The notes beneath the pieces were generated by a model that saw only the letters and a list, made by a program, of their open reading frames with translations, searched no databases and had not been told where the DNA came from. From contig CM067059.1 in assembly GCA_033980235.1 (NCBI GenBank), forward strand, positions 10,909,100-10,973,099: 64,000 bases of DNA. The letters run 5' to 3'. The DNA comes from Diadema setosum (Eukaryota; Echinodermata; Echinoidea; Diadematoida; Diadematidae). Both the position numbers and the translations under genes were made by a program. Shown here in pieces: positions 8,804 through 22,163 of the stretch (the stretch's first letter is position 1; each line of letters opens with the position of its first letter).

Positions 8804-11720
8804 AATACTCAAGTTAGTTGGCCTCACTCCCGATCCACCTGTCCCCCGCTCCGCAAGCTAGCGCGGGCGTAGTACCCCTTCTATGCTTCGCCAACTAGCT
8901 CGCTGGTATTATACGTGCATGGTCAATTTGACTTTTGTTCACTATTTTTTTTTTTTTTTTTTTTTTTTTAGTCTACGTGGAACATCAAACGTCATAAAAT
9001 CGCGCTTATCCTGGCCATCAGAGAATTTGACCACTTGTCTTATCAGAATCATGTTGGTCGGAGAATCAGAATTTTGACCCTATTCAAAGAAAAAGAAGAA
9101 CATAATTCAATAATATAAAATTGTAAGAAACCTATGTTTATTTTCTTTTTAAGTACTTTTGCCATGACATTAGTAGCGACCTCTAAGAGCTGGCAATGGA
9201 TAATCTCATCAAATATCAAGTATATATCTCTGGAAAATACTGATTACTGTTAAAAGCAATCAGCTGTACCCCCAAAGTAAACATGTACAAAATAATTCGG
9301 AGAACAAGGGAAGCATTTGCCAGGGAACGCTGTTCTTTCTGCATTCTTTATACAGCTCCGATTTTTATCAACAATTAACTAATACCCGACTAGTATAAAG
9401 AATTCTCGTGCAAGTTATTTAACTCATGCTTTCTTAAACAACAAGGAAAAATAAACAAATAACAAACAAACAGAACAAAACGAACATGCGAACACACACA
9501 CCGGTTTTCCTGCAGCCCCGCGGGACCTCATAAATAGGCCTCGATCCCTATCAACCCAGAACGCAGAGCTATCAAGAACAGTCTCCTATATCTTTTGAAA
9601 GCTTTATAGTGATGCATAAGTTTAATTATTTTTGTGGTTTGCCTGAGGACTTAAAATTATATATTTCATTAAAGTGAAACTTTGCTACATAGGCCTTTAC
9701 AAGTTGACTCTCGTTGATAACTCAATCCACACACTCTGCACACACAAAAAGAAAATTGCACTAGGCTCTTCAATAACATCGGACCAAGAGTATTAAAGAC
9801 ATTTATGGATTTTCTTCGTTTCACACAAATTCACGAAAGAGTGCTATCGGTATAACTACCTTTACAAATTAGGCCTTAATTCCCAAATAATTTGTATAAA
9901 TATGAAAAGAAACTTGTCAAGGAATAATGTTTTCAGCAACTCGATATACTTTCTGAACCTCGTGGATCCCTCCTATATACACAGTCATTACGGCTGAGTT
10001 ATCATTACTCTACAATAAAGATGCCAAGGATAAAAGTTTTTCTTCACTTTCTTTTATTCATTTCGTAAAAAGAAACTTAATACAATTTCGTGATTTTTTT
10101 TTTTAATATCTGATTTCTAGTTTGAATTCTGCTATTTTGTTTCACTCATCTTACTCTAAGTGCGTTTTGGCTCAAAGGAATTATAGCAAACTCAGATTAA
10201 AAGAATGGTTGCAATTTCACAACATTGAACCAAAAACATGTGAAATTTTAAACTTCCCGTGTCTTTACCATATATATATATTTTGAAAGTGGCATAGAGG
10301 CGATAATGTCATCATCTCACATATTGGTCTCCGATTAATCTACATGGGGCCTATACATCGAAATCTTAACATTTCATCTTAACATTTCCTCCACGAAAAC
10401 AATGAGAATATATTATATATTATGAATATATGTTCCAGGAATATATATTATAATATCTCATTTCCTTAATTTAGGTGGTCTTAATAGGGTTTGAAGTGGA
10501 ATTACACTAAGCATTCGTAATATCAACAGTCATTCTTTTGATGATATCAATATTATTTAAACTCCTGACGGGGCTTGTTTAGTTTGGAGGGAAGGGGTAA
10601 AGGAAGAATTCAGAAAACAAGAGATAGAAACGAAGAGAAGAGAAAAAGTGATGAAAGACTGAGGGAAGAAAAAAAGAGAGAAAGAGAGAGGGAGACGTGG
10701 CATTAGGGAGAGAGAGAGGGATGGAGAGAGAGACGGAGAAAAAGACCAGGGCCCCATTTTATTATAGATGTTGGGACATAGCAATAATGATATAGAATGG
10801 CAGCTTTTTGTTGTAACAACCAATCAAAGAAAGGGATTCTTATCTTTGCCATATGACACATGTCACTGCAGTAAGACTATTTATGATGTCATTGTCGACT
10901 TTTAAATGAAATACATGTAGTTTTTGGCGTCACACACATTATCGGCGACTTCAGTCCTGTGTGTGGCTCATTCTATTCTCGTACAACTAGAAACGAAATG
11001 TCGCCCTCTCGTGGAAGCAGATTGCTCTGTGATGCGATAATTCCTCTCATCTTCCAGTTATTCGCCCTGCAATAATATCCTCTGCCGAGATACTTAAAAA
11101 AGTGCGTTGACGTCTATTTCTCGAAACAAATCTTAAGAAAGTAATGATGAGATAAATAACAACTAAAGTTTAAATAAAAGATTCTCAAAATAAAATGCGC
11201 AAAAATGTTCATACGCAAAAATGTTCATTCCATATATGGAATAACACATCGACAGAGAGGGAGAGAGAGAGAGAGAGAAAGAGGGAGAGAGAAATCATAT
11301 ACCAACCTCAAACTGAGATTTGCAATCATCAACATTGATCAATTTCCTCTATTGAATGAGGAAGATTAACCCTCCTTCTTTTCTAAAGGCATAAAGTTTG
11401 ACCTAACCAGAAGGATCTTTCCGCTGTATTAAAATCATGTAAAGTACAAGTCTATCGATGCGATGACTGTTTCAAGTGAATTGATAATGAGGTCATTGAG
11501 CTTGAAATAACACGAAAAGTCGGTCAGCGGGAAGTGATCAAATTACTCCATTTTCATATAACATACTGGCTCTTTACATCTTACAAGAGAATTGTATATG
11601 GCACTCGATGTAGTAACTATTCAGTCTTCATCGAAACCGAATCTTAAAGAGATTTTGATGCCTGAATGCGTCGCATGTCCTGCTCTGCTATGAATCATAA
11701 TTATTACCTCTCTCTTTCTA

Positions 11721-11823
11721 ATTCATTCATTCATTCATTCATTCGTTCGTTCGTTCGTTCGTTCGTTTATTCATTCATTTATTCTTCTATTCATTCATTC
11801 TTTTATTCATTCATTCATTCTTT
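11721..11823. repeat. (TTCA)n/(TTCG)n microsatellite
   Basis: TTCA units give way to a block of TTCG units and then back to TTCA/TTTA. The CG variant block is internal, as expected from a point change spread by slippage. Confidence 0.95.
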
Positions 11824-11931
11824 TCCATTTCCAGCAGAAACGTAAATATTTTACAGAAATGTAATCCTAAATTTAATGCATGAATTACACTACAATCTCT
11901 TTCTCTTTATTCATCCACCTGTTTGTTATCA

Positions 11932-12037
11932 TTCTATCTATCTATCTATCTATCTATCTATCCATCTATCTATCTATCTGTCTATCCATCCATCTATCTA
12001 TCTATCTATCTATCTGTCTGTCTATCCATCTATCTAT
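11932..12037. repeat. (TCTA)n microsatellite
   Basis: Long TCTA array with TCCA and TCTG variants. Open frames across it (Tyr-Leu-Ser-Ile repeats) are artefacts. Confidence 0.96.
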
Positions 12038-12467
12038 ATTTTTTCTCTATATAGTATGATTATGCATACTGTATAAATATATGCAGACATATATATGATA
12101 AATTCGATCTCACAATGGGTTAAAGCTCAATTTTTAAAACATTTTAAAGTATCAAGGACATCATCAGATAGAGCTGAATAAAATCTTTCAATGCAGTGGT
12201 ACTTTGCTTGTAACACAACAAGAATATTCTTGATGTTTTAATTCAATTTAAGTCTTTTTTTATTGTTACTCATTAAAAAGTCCGAGGACCAAAATTTGAC
12301 ATAGACATGTTATAATTAAGAATATGTTTGTTTGTTTTTTTTTTTTTTTTGGGGGGGGGATTAGCAGCATTATTTGCAAATATCTCAAATTAACGAAAAC
12401 TATCCAAATGTCTGTTACCAAGTTTAGCATTTGTATTGTATATATACATCTCTAGTATTATTATAGG

Positions 12468-12507
12468 GTGGACCCTTTCAGCGGAACTAATTTTCAAAGG
12501 GGTCCAC
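12468..12507. repeat. Short hairpin
   Basis: GTGGACCCTTT (12468-12478) pairs with AAAGGGGTCCAC (12496-12507), with one bulged base and a 17-base loop. Role unknown. Confidence 0.6.
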
Positions 12508-14099
12508 TTGACATACAATTTACAATCTACATAAAACAATGCAAATGCAAAATATAAACTTACACAGTCATGGGTATAAAATCGTTATAAAACAAAAGTG
12601 ACTTGTAGTCGACATATTAATATCAAACAAACACAACAAAATACCTTACTATTTAACATGCTAATCAGCAAAAAAAAAAAAAAAAAATGTGTTTGTGTGT
12701 GTGTGTGTGTGTATGTGCGGGGGGGGGGGGAGGAATTATCCAAAGCCAGAGAAACCTAAAACCGGTAACTGAATAAAAAATATACTTTGTACACTACAGT
12801 AGCATGATCATACATTTGGAAAAAAGTGTGAGAAACACGAAATAACATCTATATTGAGAAAAACGAGTCATTCAGTTACTTTTTCATAATTTGAGCATCC
12901 AAAACGTTATGTTCTAATTGCAAGGAAGAGAGAGAGAGAGAGAGAGGGGGAGGGAGAGAGGGGGTATAGAGAATGTGCGTATTACTATCTTATATATTTT
13001 GAACGTGTATTCACGCGGTGTGAAATCCAAACTTGCAAGAAAAGAGCTGAAGAAATAGACATTAAATCATAATGGTTGTAAAGCAGATGAACAATGGCAT
13101 CACTTGACATGAAATAAAGCGACAACACGTACATTATAATAGAATAGAAAGACATTTTATTTCATCTTTTAAAAGAGACGTGCACATATCGGGCTCTACA
13201 TCGTGATATCTTACAAGAGGCATTACAGAGGAATCGAAAGAATATTCAGTATGCACCGAAACCGAATCTTTGCGAGTGCATAGACGACGCCAAAAAAAAA
13301 AAAAAAAAAGAAAAAAAAAGAAAAAAAAAAATGAATCGCGTGTCCAGTAGGGCCCATAGTGACTGAAGATTATGCTTGCAACATGGTTTGAAAACGTTAG
13401 CGTGAGTGCGAGCTTTAATATAATTATTCATATTATAAAGGATATGCGATGAAATAATATGGGTGTACAATCACTCCGAAACTTCACTGAGTAAAATAGC
13501 CGCGTGTTTGTTTGTTTGTTTTTTTCTCTCTCGTCGTACATTTAGAGTAGCTAATCTCCAGTATTCAAACCCGAAATTGAAAGATAATGGTTATGACGTT
13601 ATCATTATCATTTTTTATAATAAAGGGAAATTGTATGTTTATTGCAAAGGTTTTGAAATGCGGAGTAAGGGGTTGAAAGTTTCCGTGAATGATTAAGCGT
13701 TTTTCTTCCATATCATTTTCTTCGAATTTCCGCTTGGGGTGGTGCAAAATTCTTTACACATCGCCTCTGTAATATACTGCACTGCATAAAGTGATTTGCG
13801 CTAAAAGCATATCAATTTTGCTATTAGTTTGCCTAATAAAGTAATACAACAACGGGTATCGTTTTGTTTTACTCGACTTCATGAACAATCCACCTGCTAA
13901 ATGAAAACGACAAATGCCTTTTGTGTGACCTTGTTGCCAAGGCTGACATCAATGACAGATATTTCGAAATTTTAAGTCGAGGGAGAACACACTGCAATTA
14001 CAAAATAATAAGATAATCTTGCATTCGCGAAGGTTGGTGGCGTTATATCATATACCGCTGTTGCATTAGTTGGCTTTATAGCGACGTTGAAATGCGTGC

Positions 14100-14429
14100 A
14101 TATGATTTATCGCTTTGCAACGCTGTTCCGTTTGCGAGCAGAACGGTTTGAGGAGAGTGGATCTGTATACCATATCACTACTCAAACGGAGCTGGCGCGA
14201 CTGGTCGTGAGAAAGCGCTCGCAGCACTACCTAGCGATCGTAATGATGGAATAACCCAGTCGAATGACGTCGCCTCGTAGGTTACCACGCAAAATGGCCG
14301 ACCTTCTAGCACGGAACGTGAAGTAAACACCGAACTGATCGTTCGTGAGCCCTATATTCTACCACTTGAGAAACCCTATCTGACGCAGAGACTGCAAGCT
14401 TTCTTACTGGATTTTAACTTTCGTAGCAA
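14100..14429 (+). promoter_or_regulatory. CpG-rich probable promoter and 5'UTR of the plus-strand unit
   Basis: This block is clearly richer in CG dinucleotides than its AT-rich surroundings. It carries a CRE core TGACGTC at 14265-14271 and a YY1-like AAAATGGCC at 14291, both common in CpG-type promoters. It lies head to head with SCYL1, about 5.7 kb between the two start codons. The transcription start is not determined. Confidence 0.55.
14294..14326 (+). CDS. Possible 10-codon upstream ORF
   Basis: ATG in strong context (A at -3, G at +4) opens MADLLARNVK and stops at TAA, 104 bases before the next candidate start. If transcription begins upstream of 14294 it would act as a short leader ORF and could lower initiation at 14430. 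If it begins downstream, this is only a YY1-like DNA site. Confidence 0.3.
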   Translation: MADLLARNVK

Positions 14430-14483
14430 ATGAATCGGAGGAGGGAAAGTGGAGTGCAAAATGCCGATCCAAAAGGAGAAACG
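14430..14483 (+). CDS. Probable first coding exon of an unrecognised gene
   Basis: ATG at 14430 encodes MNRRRESGVQNADPKGET and meets a near-perfect donor (ACG|GTAAGT) at 14484, phase 0. An in-frame TAG at 14424-14426 lies just upstream, so no longer N-terminus is possible in this exon. It follows a CpG-rich promoter-like block. The start context is weak (C at -3). A short basic N-terminus followed by a very long intron is common among nuclear regulators, for example zinc-finger proteins with an MSRRKQ repression motif. This peptide does not match that motif, so I assign no family. Confidence 0.4.
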
Positions 14484-15270
14484 GTAAGTTTATTTTTCCC
14501 CCACCACAGCACCAATGTAACTTTGACCTGCGCTTAGAAATGCAGACAGCATTCAGTGTTCAGTTCTAAGCCGATCGGCGATTGAGGCTCGAACGGGAGA
14601 GCCCGTGCTTGCATTGTCCTTCAGAAGCGGGGCAGACTGCTCGTGTCCTCATAAGTTTATACACTGTCGCTTCCACTGTCTGGCGCGCCTCGCTGTCTGG
14701 CTGGTTGTTACGTAACACCGACTTCGCTCATCCTACGACATTCATTCTGTGTACCACCCCAAGTGCTGTGTTGGTCGTATGTCTGCGCAAAAAATGGACA
14801 CTATGTACAGCTACACGCTGCCCATGTGATGTTATGTAACAAAATGATTGCTGACCTAGACCTGCATTTAAATGCCCAAAGTTAAAGCACAGCAATCTAA
14901 TGAGATTATGTGAACAATTAGTTGACACATGTGAGATTAGTGACAGATTATACACAATCTAGACTATGATAAACAAACATGGCTTCTTTGCTGGTGGTGA
15001 ACCCAAAAGTAGCCAAACAATGGAGGGGTTGATATTGGAGCATTGGTAGGCCCTGTACTGAGTAAACTTCGATACTTTTGATATGTCTGCTGCTGTATCA
15101 GGCCTGTATGGTTCTGAGGTAAGCACATTTTGCATTATGAGCAAATAAAATGAGACATATAATTTTAGGTTAGCCACATAATTATCCTATTATGGCCAGT
15201 TTTAGTAAAGTGATATTGATCATTGATAGAATTCCCTGTAATGATGAAAAATATGTCGTATATAAACATA

Positions 15271-15271
<1 letters not shown>

Positions 15272-15316
<45 letters not shown>
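15272..15316. repeat. (TA)n microsatellite
   Basis: About 45 bases of uninterrupted TA dinucleotide. Confidence 0.95.
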
Positions 15317-15318
<2 letters not shown>

Positions 15319-16889
15319 TGAGTACAACTTACTGTACATTGTACTTATTGTGATATATAGGACCCTATCATAATAAGTACAACGTAAGTGACCCTGCAGT
15401 TGAAATCAGATATCAGTTTATAGACAATAAATATGAACATTTTAAGGAAAGAAGAGTTGATTTTTTTGGCCTCACTGTAAGTTTTATTGCCTGTGAGATA
15501 TTTCATTAGGGATGAGTCGAAATCATTTGATCTTTTGCTTCATTCTCACAAACCATAAGTTTATGTGCATATGTTATACAAATAAACATTAGTGTATGAG
15601 TATGTACATATGATAGAGTAATCATTCACAATTATGTACAATAGTAATATACTAAACAGTGCAAGGCATGACATATTTTAAAATAGGCATAGTTTTAAAA
15701 TAGCTACAAACAAATGTAATGTTGGTATTTCATCAAACTTGGAAGCTCAGAATAATTCTCTTGTGTGTATGGGTATAGCCTCTCCGGTGTACTTGTGTTC
15801 TAGACATATAACTTGTCCATGTTCTCATGATAAAGTTCCCAATGTATCAAACCTTCCTGTGAAATATGCAGTTAAAGAAAGTTAAGGTTAAACATTAAGG
15901 TCAGAAAGACTTATATTGTGCCAACATTTAAACTAATTTGTATGGAGTCGGCTGGTTTGGATGAGCAGCCTCAGCTTTATGGGAAGTGTTTCTTGCAATA
16001 TTAGTACAGGTATACAGTAAGTGAGCGGTTTCTGTTGAGAATGTAAAGCAGCGCTAAACACAGTTTTGTCGAAGGAAGTAGGTCAGTAGACCTTGTACTC
16101 ATGTAAAATAGCAGACTGTCTTCCTTCAAGCTCTACTTTTTTTTTTATTAAGCTTAATATTTCAAGTGCACAATCACCTTGCTAACTGTATAAAAGCTGT
16201 AAAACAACACCTATCTTGTGTCATTTTTGTACTGTAACAGTCAGAATTTATAACTTACACATGATTGCAAAGTCTCAGGAATCGTGAGTATATTGGTTCA
16301 TTGGTGCTTTATTACTAAATAAAAATAATGGACTGAATATCAAAGTAATATGATTTTGGTCATCAATTGAAGATTGAGAAGGGTTTAGAAGGGGGTCTAT
16401 TTTAATTGGGAAGTGTAATGATGTTAGAAAAAAACCAAACTTATATTTTCAAAACAAAACATCTGATGTAAGAATCGTTTTATTTCATATGGATAATACT
16501 GAATGTGAGGTTTATTACAATTATTGTCAGTGAACTGCAAATTTAAAGTGCTGGACTGAACTCACAATTACAGTCTTCTGTAGAGTGGTTCATAGTGTCA
16601 GTCACACAAGTAAAATAGCGGGACGTTGATCGCAATCCAAATACTGAGTTTTGTTGGGATTCAGATTGACAGATTATATTCTGCTAATTACCAATCGCAA
16701 AAGTATGTCAATCAAAATGGGCATCCCTAAAATCTACCAAAATGATGACCCTTACCTCTGTGTTTGTGCACTGTTGTGATGTGTGCTTTGAATGATGGGA
16801 TAAAAAAATCTAGAGATCATTTGATCCAGCATTCAGACACTCACTGCATTGCAAATTATTATGCTATTTCTCAAGTAATCAGGATTAAT

Positions 16890-17015
16890 TCTGAAATAGT
16901 CACAAATTTTCTTGGGATTTGGATCACGATGCTGGTCATAGTATTTAGTGAGATTTTTATGTCTGTACTGGCAGTAATCTTAAGATATGGATTGCAATAC
17001 AAATCTGGCGATTTG
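16890..17015 (+). repeat. Dispersed repeat, copy 1
   Basis: Shares TTGGGATTTGGATC, CACGATGCTGGTCAT and AAGATATGGATT in the same order with the complement of about 32368-32492. Probably a fragment of an interspersed element; superfamily unknown. Confidence 0.65.
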
Positions 17016-18193
17016 TAATCAGTGTGAATGCCACTCAAGTGTTCATGCAAAGATCTTTTGATTGCGATTATGCTGCATTTATTGATGACATGCTTTTTTT
17101 CTCAATGGATGATTCTTCGTGGAGATATTAGATTAAAGAAAGTTTTCAAATAGCAAAATGAAAGTGACATGGGCACAGTTACAGTTTCATACATGGCAAG
17201 TATTTATAACATTCCTGCAAGAACACAAGTCTTTTTTTGAAGATTTGAATTCTGTATGTACATGTCTTTAATACTTCCACAGAAAATGATTGCAGTATTC
17301 AAGGAGTGATATTATTTTTCAGAGCCATTTAATCACAGTTTTTTTTTCAATTTAAACATTGATTTGTTACTGATATAAGACCATTATGAAGTGAGATGTC
17401 TCCAAACATATGAGAATCAAAATCGCAAAGTAAGCTTTGCGAGAGAGTGAGAGACAGCCAGTAGCTCCATGATTAAAAATGATGTACCAATAATTAGCTA
17501 GACTTACAAAATACATTGTACCTGCAGTCCTTTTAAAAGTGCTTAAGTATGAAGTGACTTCACTTCACTGTAACCATGTAAATTTAGTGAATGTATTTTT
17601 TTCACTTTTCTTCACAATTACTTTGGACATGAATTTTATATTCTTGAATTAAATGCTCTAAAATGTTCTAAGATATACTTGCAGAGCAGATTGTATCTAT
17701 ATCTTAAAGAAAAGTCAAAACATCTAGGGTCTTTTCTTATCGAACAACAAATAGCAAAAACACATAAATTTGGCATAAAGTTTCAAGACAGACTTAACTG
17801 CTCTTTATTTTTCCAGCATGACACAGATGTTCAAACATCAAATTATCTGAGATATTTTGCTAAGCATTATCAAATTTATCAAATTGTTTTCATTTCAGAG
17901 AACTTGTGCTCATGGAATATAGTCCATTCAAGACAAAATGTTTTGTCACATGATGTTGACAAGTACATATCTACATTACATTTATGAGAATTAGGATATA
18001 TTTGCAATATGTGAGTCTATGAGCTTCAATCAGTCTCCTTTGCAGTAATACAGAGAGTTTTGAGGAACATTGCTTGTCCTGTCAATTATTATGTCTGTAA
18101 ACATACTTCACAGCCTCTCAGCATGCATATGAGAGAAATACTTTTGATATCATGAAGACTGAGTCATTGTGATATGAATCAATTTCATGTCAT

Positions 18194-18432
18194 ACTGTAT
18201 ACTCTCGATATTTCATGAGGTTTTTACTTTTGCAAATTTCATGAGTCAATGGCTATTCGTGAATTTAAAGACACATGAAAATATTGATTCTGATCTTGAT
18301 ATGAATGTGACATGCACGTATACAAAGTACATTCTCCTTCAGTACTGTACTCTACGATCATAAATTTAACCACTTGCAAAATCATCAGAAAGTCCCAATT
18401 TGCGAAAATTTACACTCACTAAATATATGGCG
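18194..18432. mobile_element. Decayed CGCGAAA-family foldback element
   Basis: The left end TACTGTATACTC...TATTTCATGAG parallels the intact copy at 43460 where that reads TATTTCGCGAG. The right end retains CTAAATATATGGCG. CG pairs have largely become CA or TG. Confidence 0.55.
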
Positions 18433-20514
18433 TTTAAGTAAATGTAAAAAAAAAATGAAGATGTCTTATTTTAGTGATTCTTCTCATTTTCTGTGTCACA
18501 TACCATTGGAAGGAATGTAATACCCATTCCATGGATTTCCCAAAATCATTTGGGGCTTTCCAGTAAAATACTCCCCATTGTGAATTAGTTATAAATTTGT
18601 CGTTCCTGTACATGCACATAGGAGAACCCATGTGAACTTGACTTTGTAACAGCATACCAGGGAGTCAATAAACATATTTGGTGCTCTAAGTCACACACAA
18701 ACTGTTGCCTTGCCATTTGATCTGCATGTACAAATGTTCACAGGAAGGAAAGTGCAGTTAGAAGGTGAGGTCCCGCTTTTCATGCGATCAAAATTCCTGG
18801 ATTGATCAAAATTTCATGGTAGGCTTTGCAGACAGAGAAGAAACACCCTATGAAGCCGCTGTACTGTGGCTGGATGTATGCCGGGTCCTTTGTACTGTGC
18901 TGAGGGATCATACAGTGTACATCCTCCACTGGTAGTTACAGGTGCATGGAAATTGAGCAGAGCGTAGTCTTACTTTTAGATGTTTGATATTAACTTATCA
19001 GATCATGGTTGGAATAACAGTGGTCAGTGTATGAAAGTAGTAGGGGTATATTACAGCTGGTCATCATCAAATGACAGTCACTTAGCCACAGGGTTGATAT
19101 GGTGGTGCTTTAATCTTTTGACACTGGTCGAGAGAGGCTAGGGTCTGTAACCAAGTCTAAGGAGAGCTCAGTTCAAGGGTCACGGAGTTCTCCATTCACG
19201 GCCCAGTGGTTTCTCCATTTCAGGGAGCCAGACTTGCCAAACACAGTGGAGGCTGTACTCCCTTTCCATGAAGAGCAAACACGGGGATGGGATAAGCCTC
19301 ACGTATATACAATGGCCTTGACTTGTCGGAACATTTCGAAGTCAATATTGCATTGTTTTCATAGTAGATCAATCACATTCATAGGCTGACACATACTTGC
19401 TACAAGCGCATAGTTGTTGCAAATGTGTCTATCAACAAACTGAGTTGACATCAGATTTTCAGAGCTCAGGGAAATATGCTAAGCATGATGTTTCTTCTCT
19501 TTCTTTGTCTCCTTCACCCCCCCCCCCCCCACCCAAACAATATCTTTGGCAGAGTATATTTGGTGAGATAAAGTACTTTCAACTTTACGACGAAACATAA
19601 GTTCCTTACCATGAATCATAAAGCTAATGAGCCTATTAGTTTTTACATGATTGTTCATTATTTCGATTCCGGTATTAGGTAAAGAGAAAATACAAGCCGA
19701 TCATTTTGCAGTAATCATGCACATCCATGTTTTGCACTCTGTAGCGAGAATGGGTTGTTACAGAGTCTGAATAATTCATGTATTAAAATGAGTAATAAAT
19801 GCTCCAATGTGTACAGGATGGAGAGCAGCTGCTTTGCTGCCTGCTGGTCATGTAATGACCCCAAATCTTAATAAATCTCTCTGATGAAACTCACAAATGA
19901 GGAAGAGAAGAAACACACCTCATTTAAAAAAAAAAAAAGAGAGCTACCCCCCCCCCCCCCCCAACACACACACCCCCCCCACAAGATCATGTGTGCAACG
20001 GACCGGATACGCCAGATTCAATTCAGCTTTTTTTCTTTTTGACCATCTGCCGACATTTTCCTGGAACTACTAATAGTAGGAGAAATATATATAGGTCTGT
20101 TTCTCTCTGATATTCCACAGAAAGTGTTCTGGTAGTATTACTTTCTCTTTCTTCCTGTCTCCATCTCTTTCTTCAAGTCTTCTTCAGAGAACAAAAGTGC
20201 TTTTTGAGCTATAGTTTAGGGAGATAGGCTTATATGTTTCCTTGAATTCGCACACATATTTGAGCTATATACTCAGAGTGAAGGAAGAGCCGGACTATAT
20301 GCCTCGTATCATATATTATCAATGCTAATCAGTTTCAAAGCAGAAATCATTGTGTCCTCTCGTCTATTGAAAAAAACAGCAACATTAACAAACTTCAGTG
20401 CACCCACTTCTTCTCTTTGGCAGAAATGTTTACAACAACTGTTTGTGAAGAAAGAGTATGATCACGTACATACTGGGGAAGAGTATGGTTAAAACTGTAA
20501 CTATGTCGGTGAGA

Positions 20515-20870
20515 ATCCGTCTGACGCATGCTGCTTTCGCTCTGCCAGAGTTTTCTTCTTCCTCCTCGCAAATCATTAGAGTGTCTCCTGCCTCATCCTC
20601 AGAGTTCGTATAAATGTGTTGCGTACACTCTCTACGGGCTGCTGTACGTCAGCAGACTCGCTTGTCATTAAATCATCAAATCGCTGACATATTCGTAATC
20701 CTCCCTCTGAGTGAGTTGATGCCCGTGTCACCACTGATTCACGGCACGTTGATCTACGAGGGCCTATCATCAGGTAATTTAACTGACCTCCCTGCTTAGC
20801 TCAGGGCCCCAGAGAACAAATGGCTCTCTCTCGTTGCTGTGCTCGCGACACATGTGATTGGCACTGCAGA
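20515..20870. promoter_or_regulatory. CpG-richer island, candidate regulatory element or exon
   Basis: About 350 bases of mixed-composition sequence with many CG pairs in AT-rich surroundings. It has a good acceptor-like CCTCATCCTCAG (ending 20601) and a donor-like CAG|GTAATT at 20774-20775 on the plus strand, but all plus frames from that acceptor hit stops. A minus-strand frame (20770-20576) is open for 64 codons without a recognisable domain. An enhancer seems the simplest reading. Confidence 0.3.
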
Positions 20871-22009
20871 AAGAATTTTCATATATTGCTCGGATATTCA
20901 TAGTCTCTTGATATACATTTGGCTACTAAATCTGGTGTTGTATATTAACCTCCAACCCTCCCAATATTAAAGAGTGAAACTGGATATTCAATGCAATAAC
21001 TGTCACAATCCTCAAAGTCATTATTTTTGCCCAAGTTGGGTTATTTTTACCTGTTATTCGTAAATGCATTTCTAAATATAGTTGGATTTAGTCACAGAGT
21101 ACGAACTTTTGCTAATGTCTGTGCTCCACCTGATATTGTAGTCAAGGATGGCTATATTGTTCACCGACATACCGACAGCATAAACTGGATTGATTCTGGT
21201 TTTCCTGTCATGAAGAAAAAAAAAATGGTAGAAACAAAGACAACAACAAAACTCAGACACCCACATACAATGCAAAAGGAAGTAAACTGTGAAACTCTCT
21301 TTCTTTCTCTCTCTCTTTTCTATAACATTGATACTGTAACATCAGCAGCATAGATGGGTAGTGAATAACTAGTTGATTCGTCTGCGCAAAACACTATTAT
21401 TTATGCAATGTTTTGAGTACTTCAAATGGTAGATTTCTAATGAAAATGTGCCTTAAATGCTGTGCTGTGACGTTACTACCAAGAAGAAAACAAAACAAAA
21501 AATAGTGAAGATACAAAAAGAAAGATGAATGAAAAAAAAGCCTTGACATAAAACTTAAGTAGAACATCTAAATATTTTGGTACTTTGGATATTTCCTTGT
21601 GTGACATGTAACACACATTCAATATTTTTTTCTATGTGTATATAATATAAGCCACACACACAAAAAGAAGAAAAAAAAAAGGATACATGTTATAATGCAT
21701 TCAGCATCATTTTGTGAACGAGACCATTTCCATCATTCATGGGACCAATGGAAATACAGTACGGTGGCTTACACTGTGTATGATTCATCTTTTAAATTAA
21801 TTTCCTTTGCTCATGTGCAACATAGTTGTGGGACAATTTCAGAAAAGATTCTTGGTCTCCTATTAGAGTGAAAGCACTCTCTAAGCAACAATTTTGCATC
21901 AACACTATGTGCAAATTTAGAGTGACATGAATTGTGATACCATATATGCTCTGTGCCTTTTTTAGATTTTTGGTCATAGATACAATAAAAGTTTGATTTC
22001 TCTCTCCAT

Positions 22010-22163
22010 AAATGAATGAATGAATAAATAAATGAATAAATAGAAATAGAAATAGATAGATAGATAAATAGATAAAGAAATACATACATAAATAAATAAA
22101 TATACAAATAAGTAGATAGATAAATAGATAGATATATAAATAAATAAATGAATAAATAAATGA
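22010..22163. repeat. Degenerate tetranucleotide repeat (AAAT/GAAT/GATA)
   Basis: About 150 bases of mixed AAAT, GAAT and AGAT units. It generates long minus-strand Tyr/Leu/Ile-rich open frames that are not genes. Confidence 0.93.

Larger units (their letters stand above)
8804..14099. other. Interval between SCYL1 and the divergent unit
   Basis: No gene recognised. It contains a T run (8945-8969), AT-rich palindromic sequence (about 10400-10460), purine-rich GA tracts (10605-10745, 11255-11290, 12926-12963), TTCA/TTCG and TCTA microsatellites, a small hairpin (12468-12507), a TG tract (12688-12712) running into a G run (12719-12730), and an A-rich tract (13292-13331). Confidence 0.7.
14484..20514. 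other. AT-rich DNA, probably first intron of the plus-strand unit
   Basis: No exon recognised. Holds a TA microsatellite (15272-15316), one copy of a dispersed repeat (16890-17015), a decayed CGCGAAA-type MITE (18194-18432), and C homopolymers at 19517-19530 and 19947-19962. Confidence 0.6.

Noticed and set aside
14430..14483. Assignment of the short N-terminus to a zinc-finger family with an MSRRKQ repression motif
   Set aside because: The peptide MNRRRESGVQ departs from the motif at several positions, so naming a family would be a guess.
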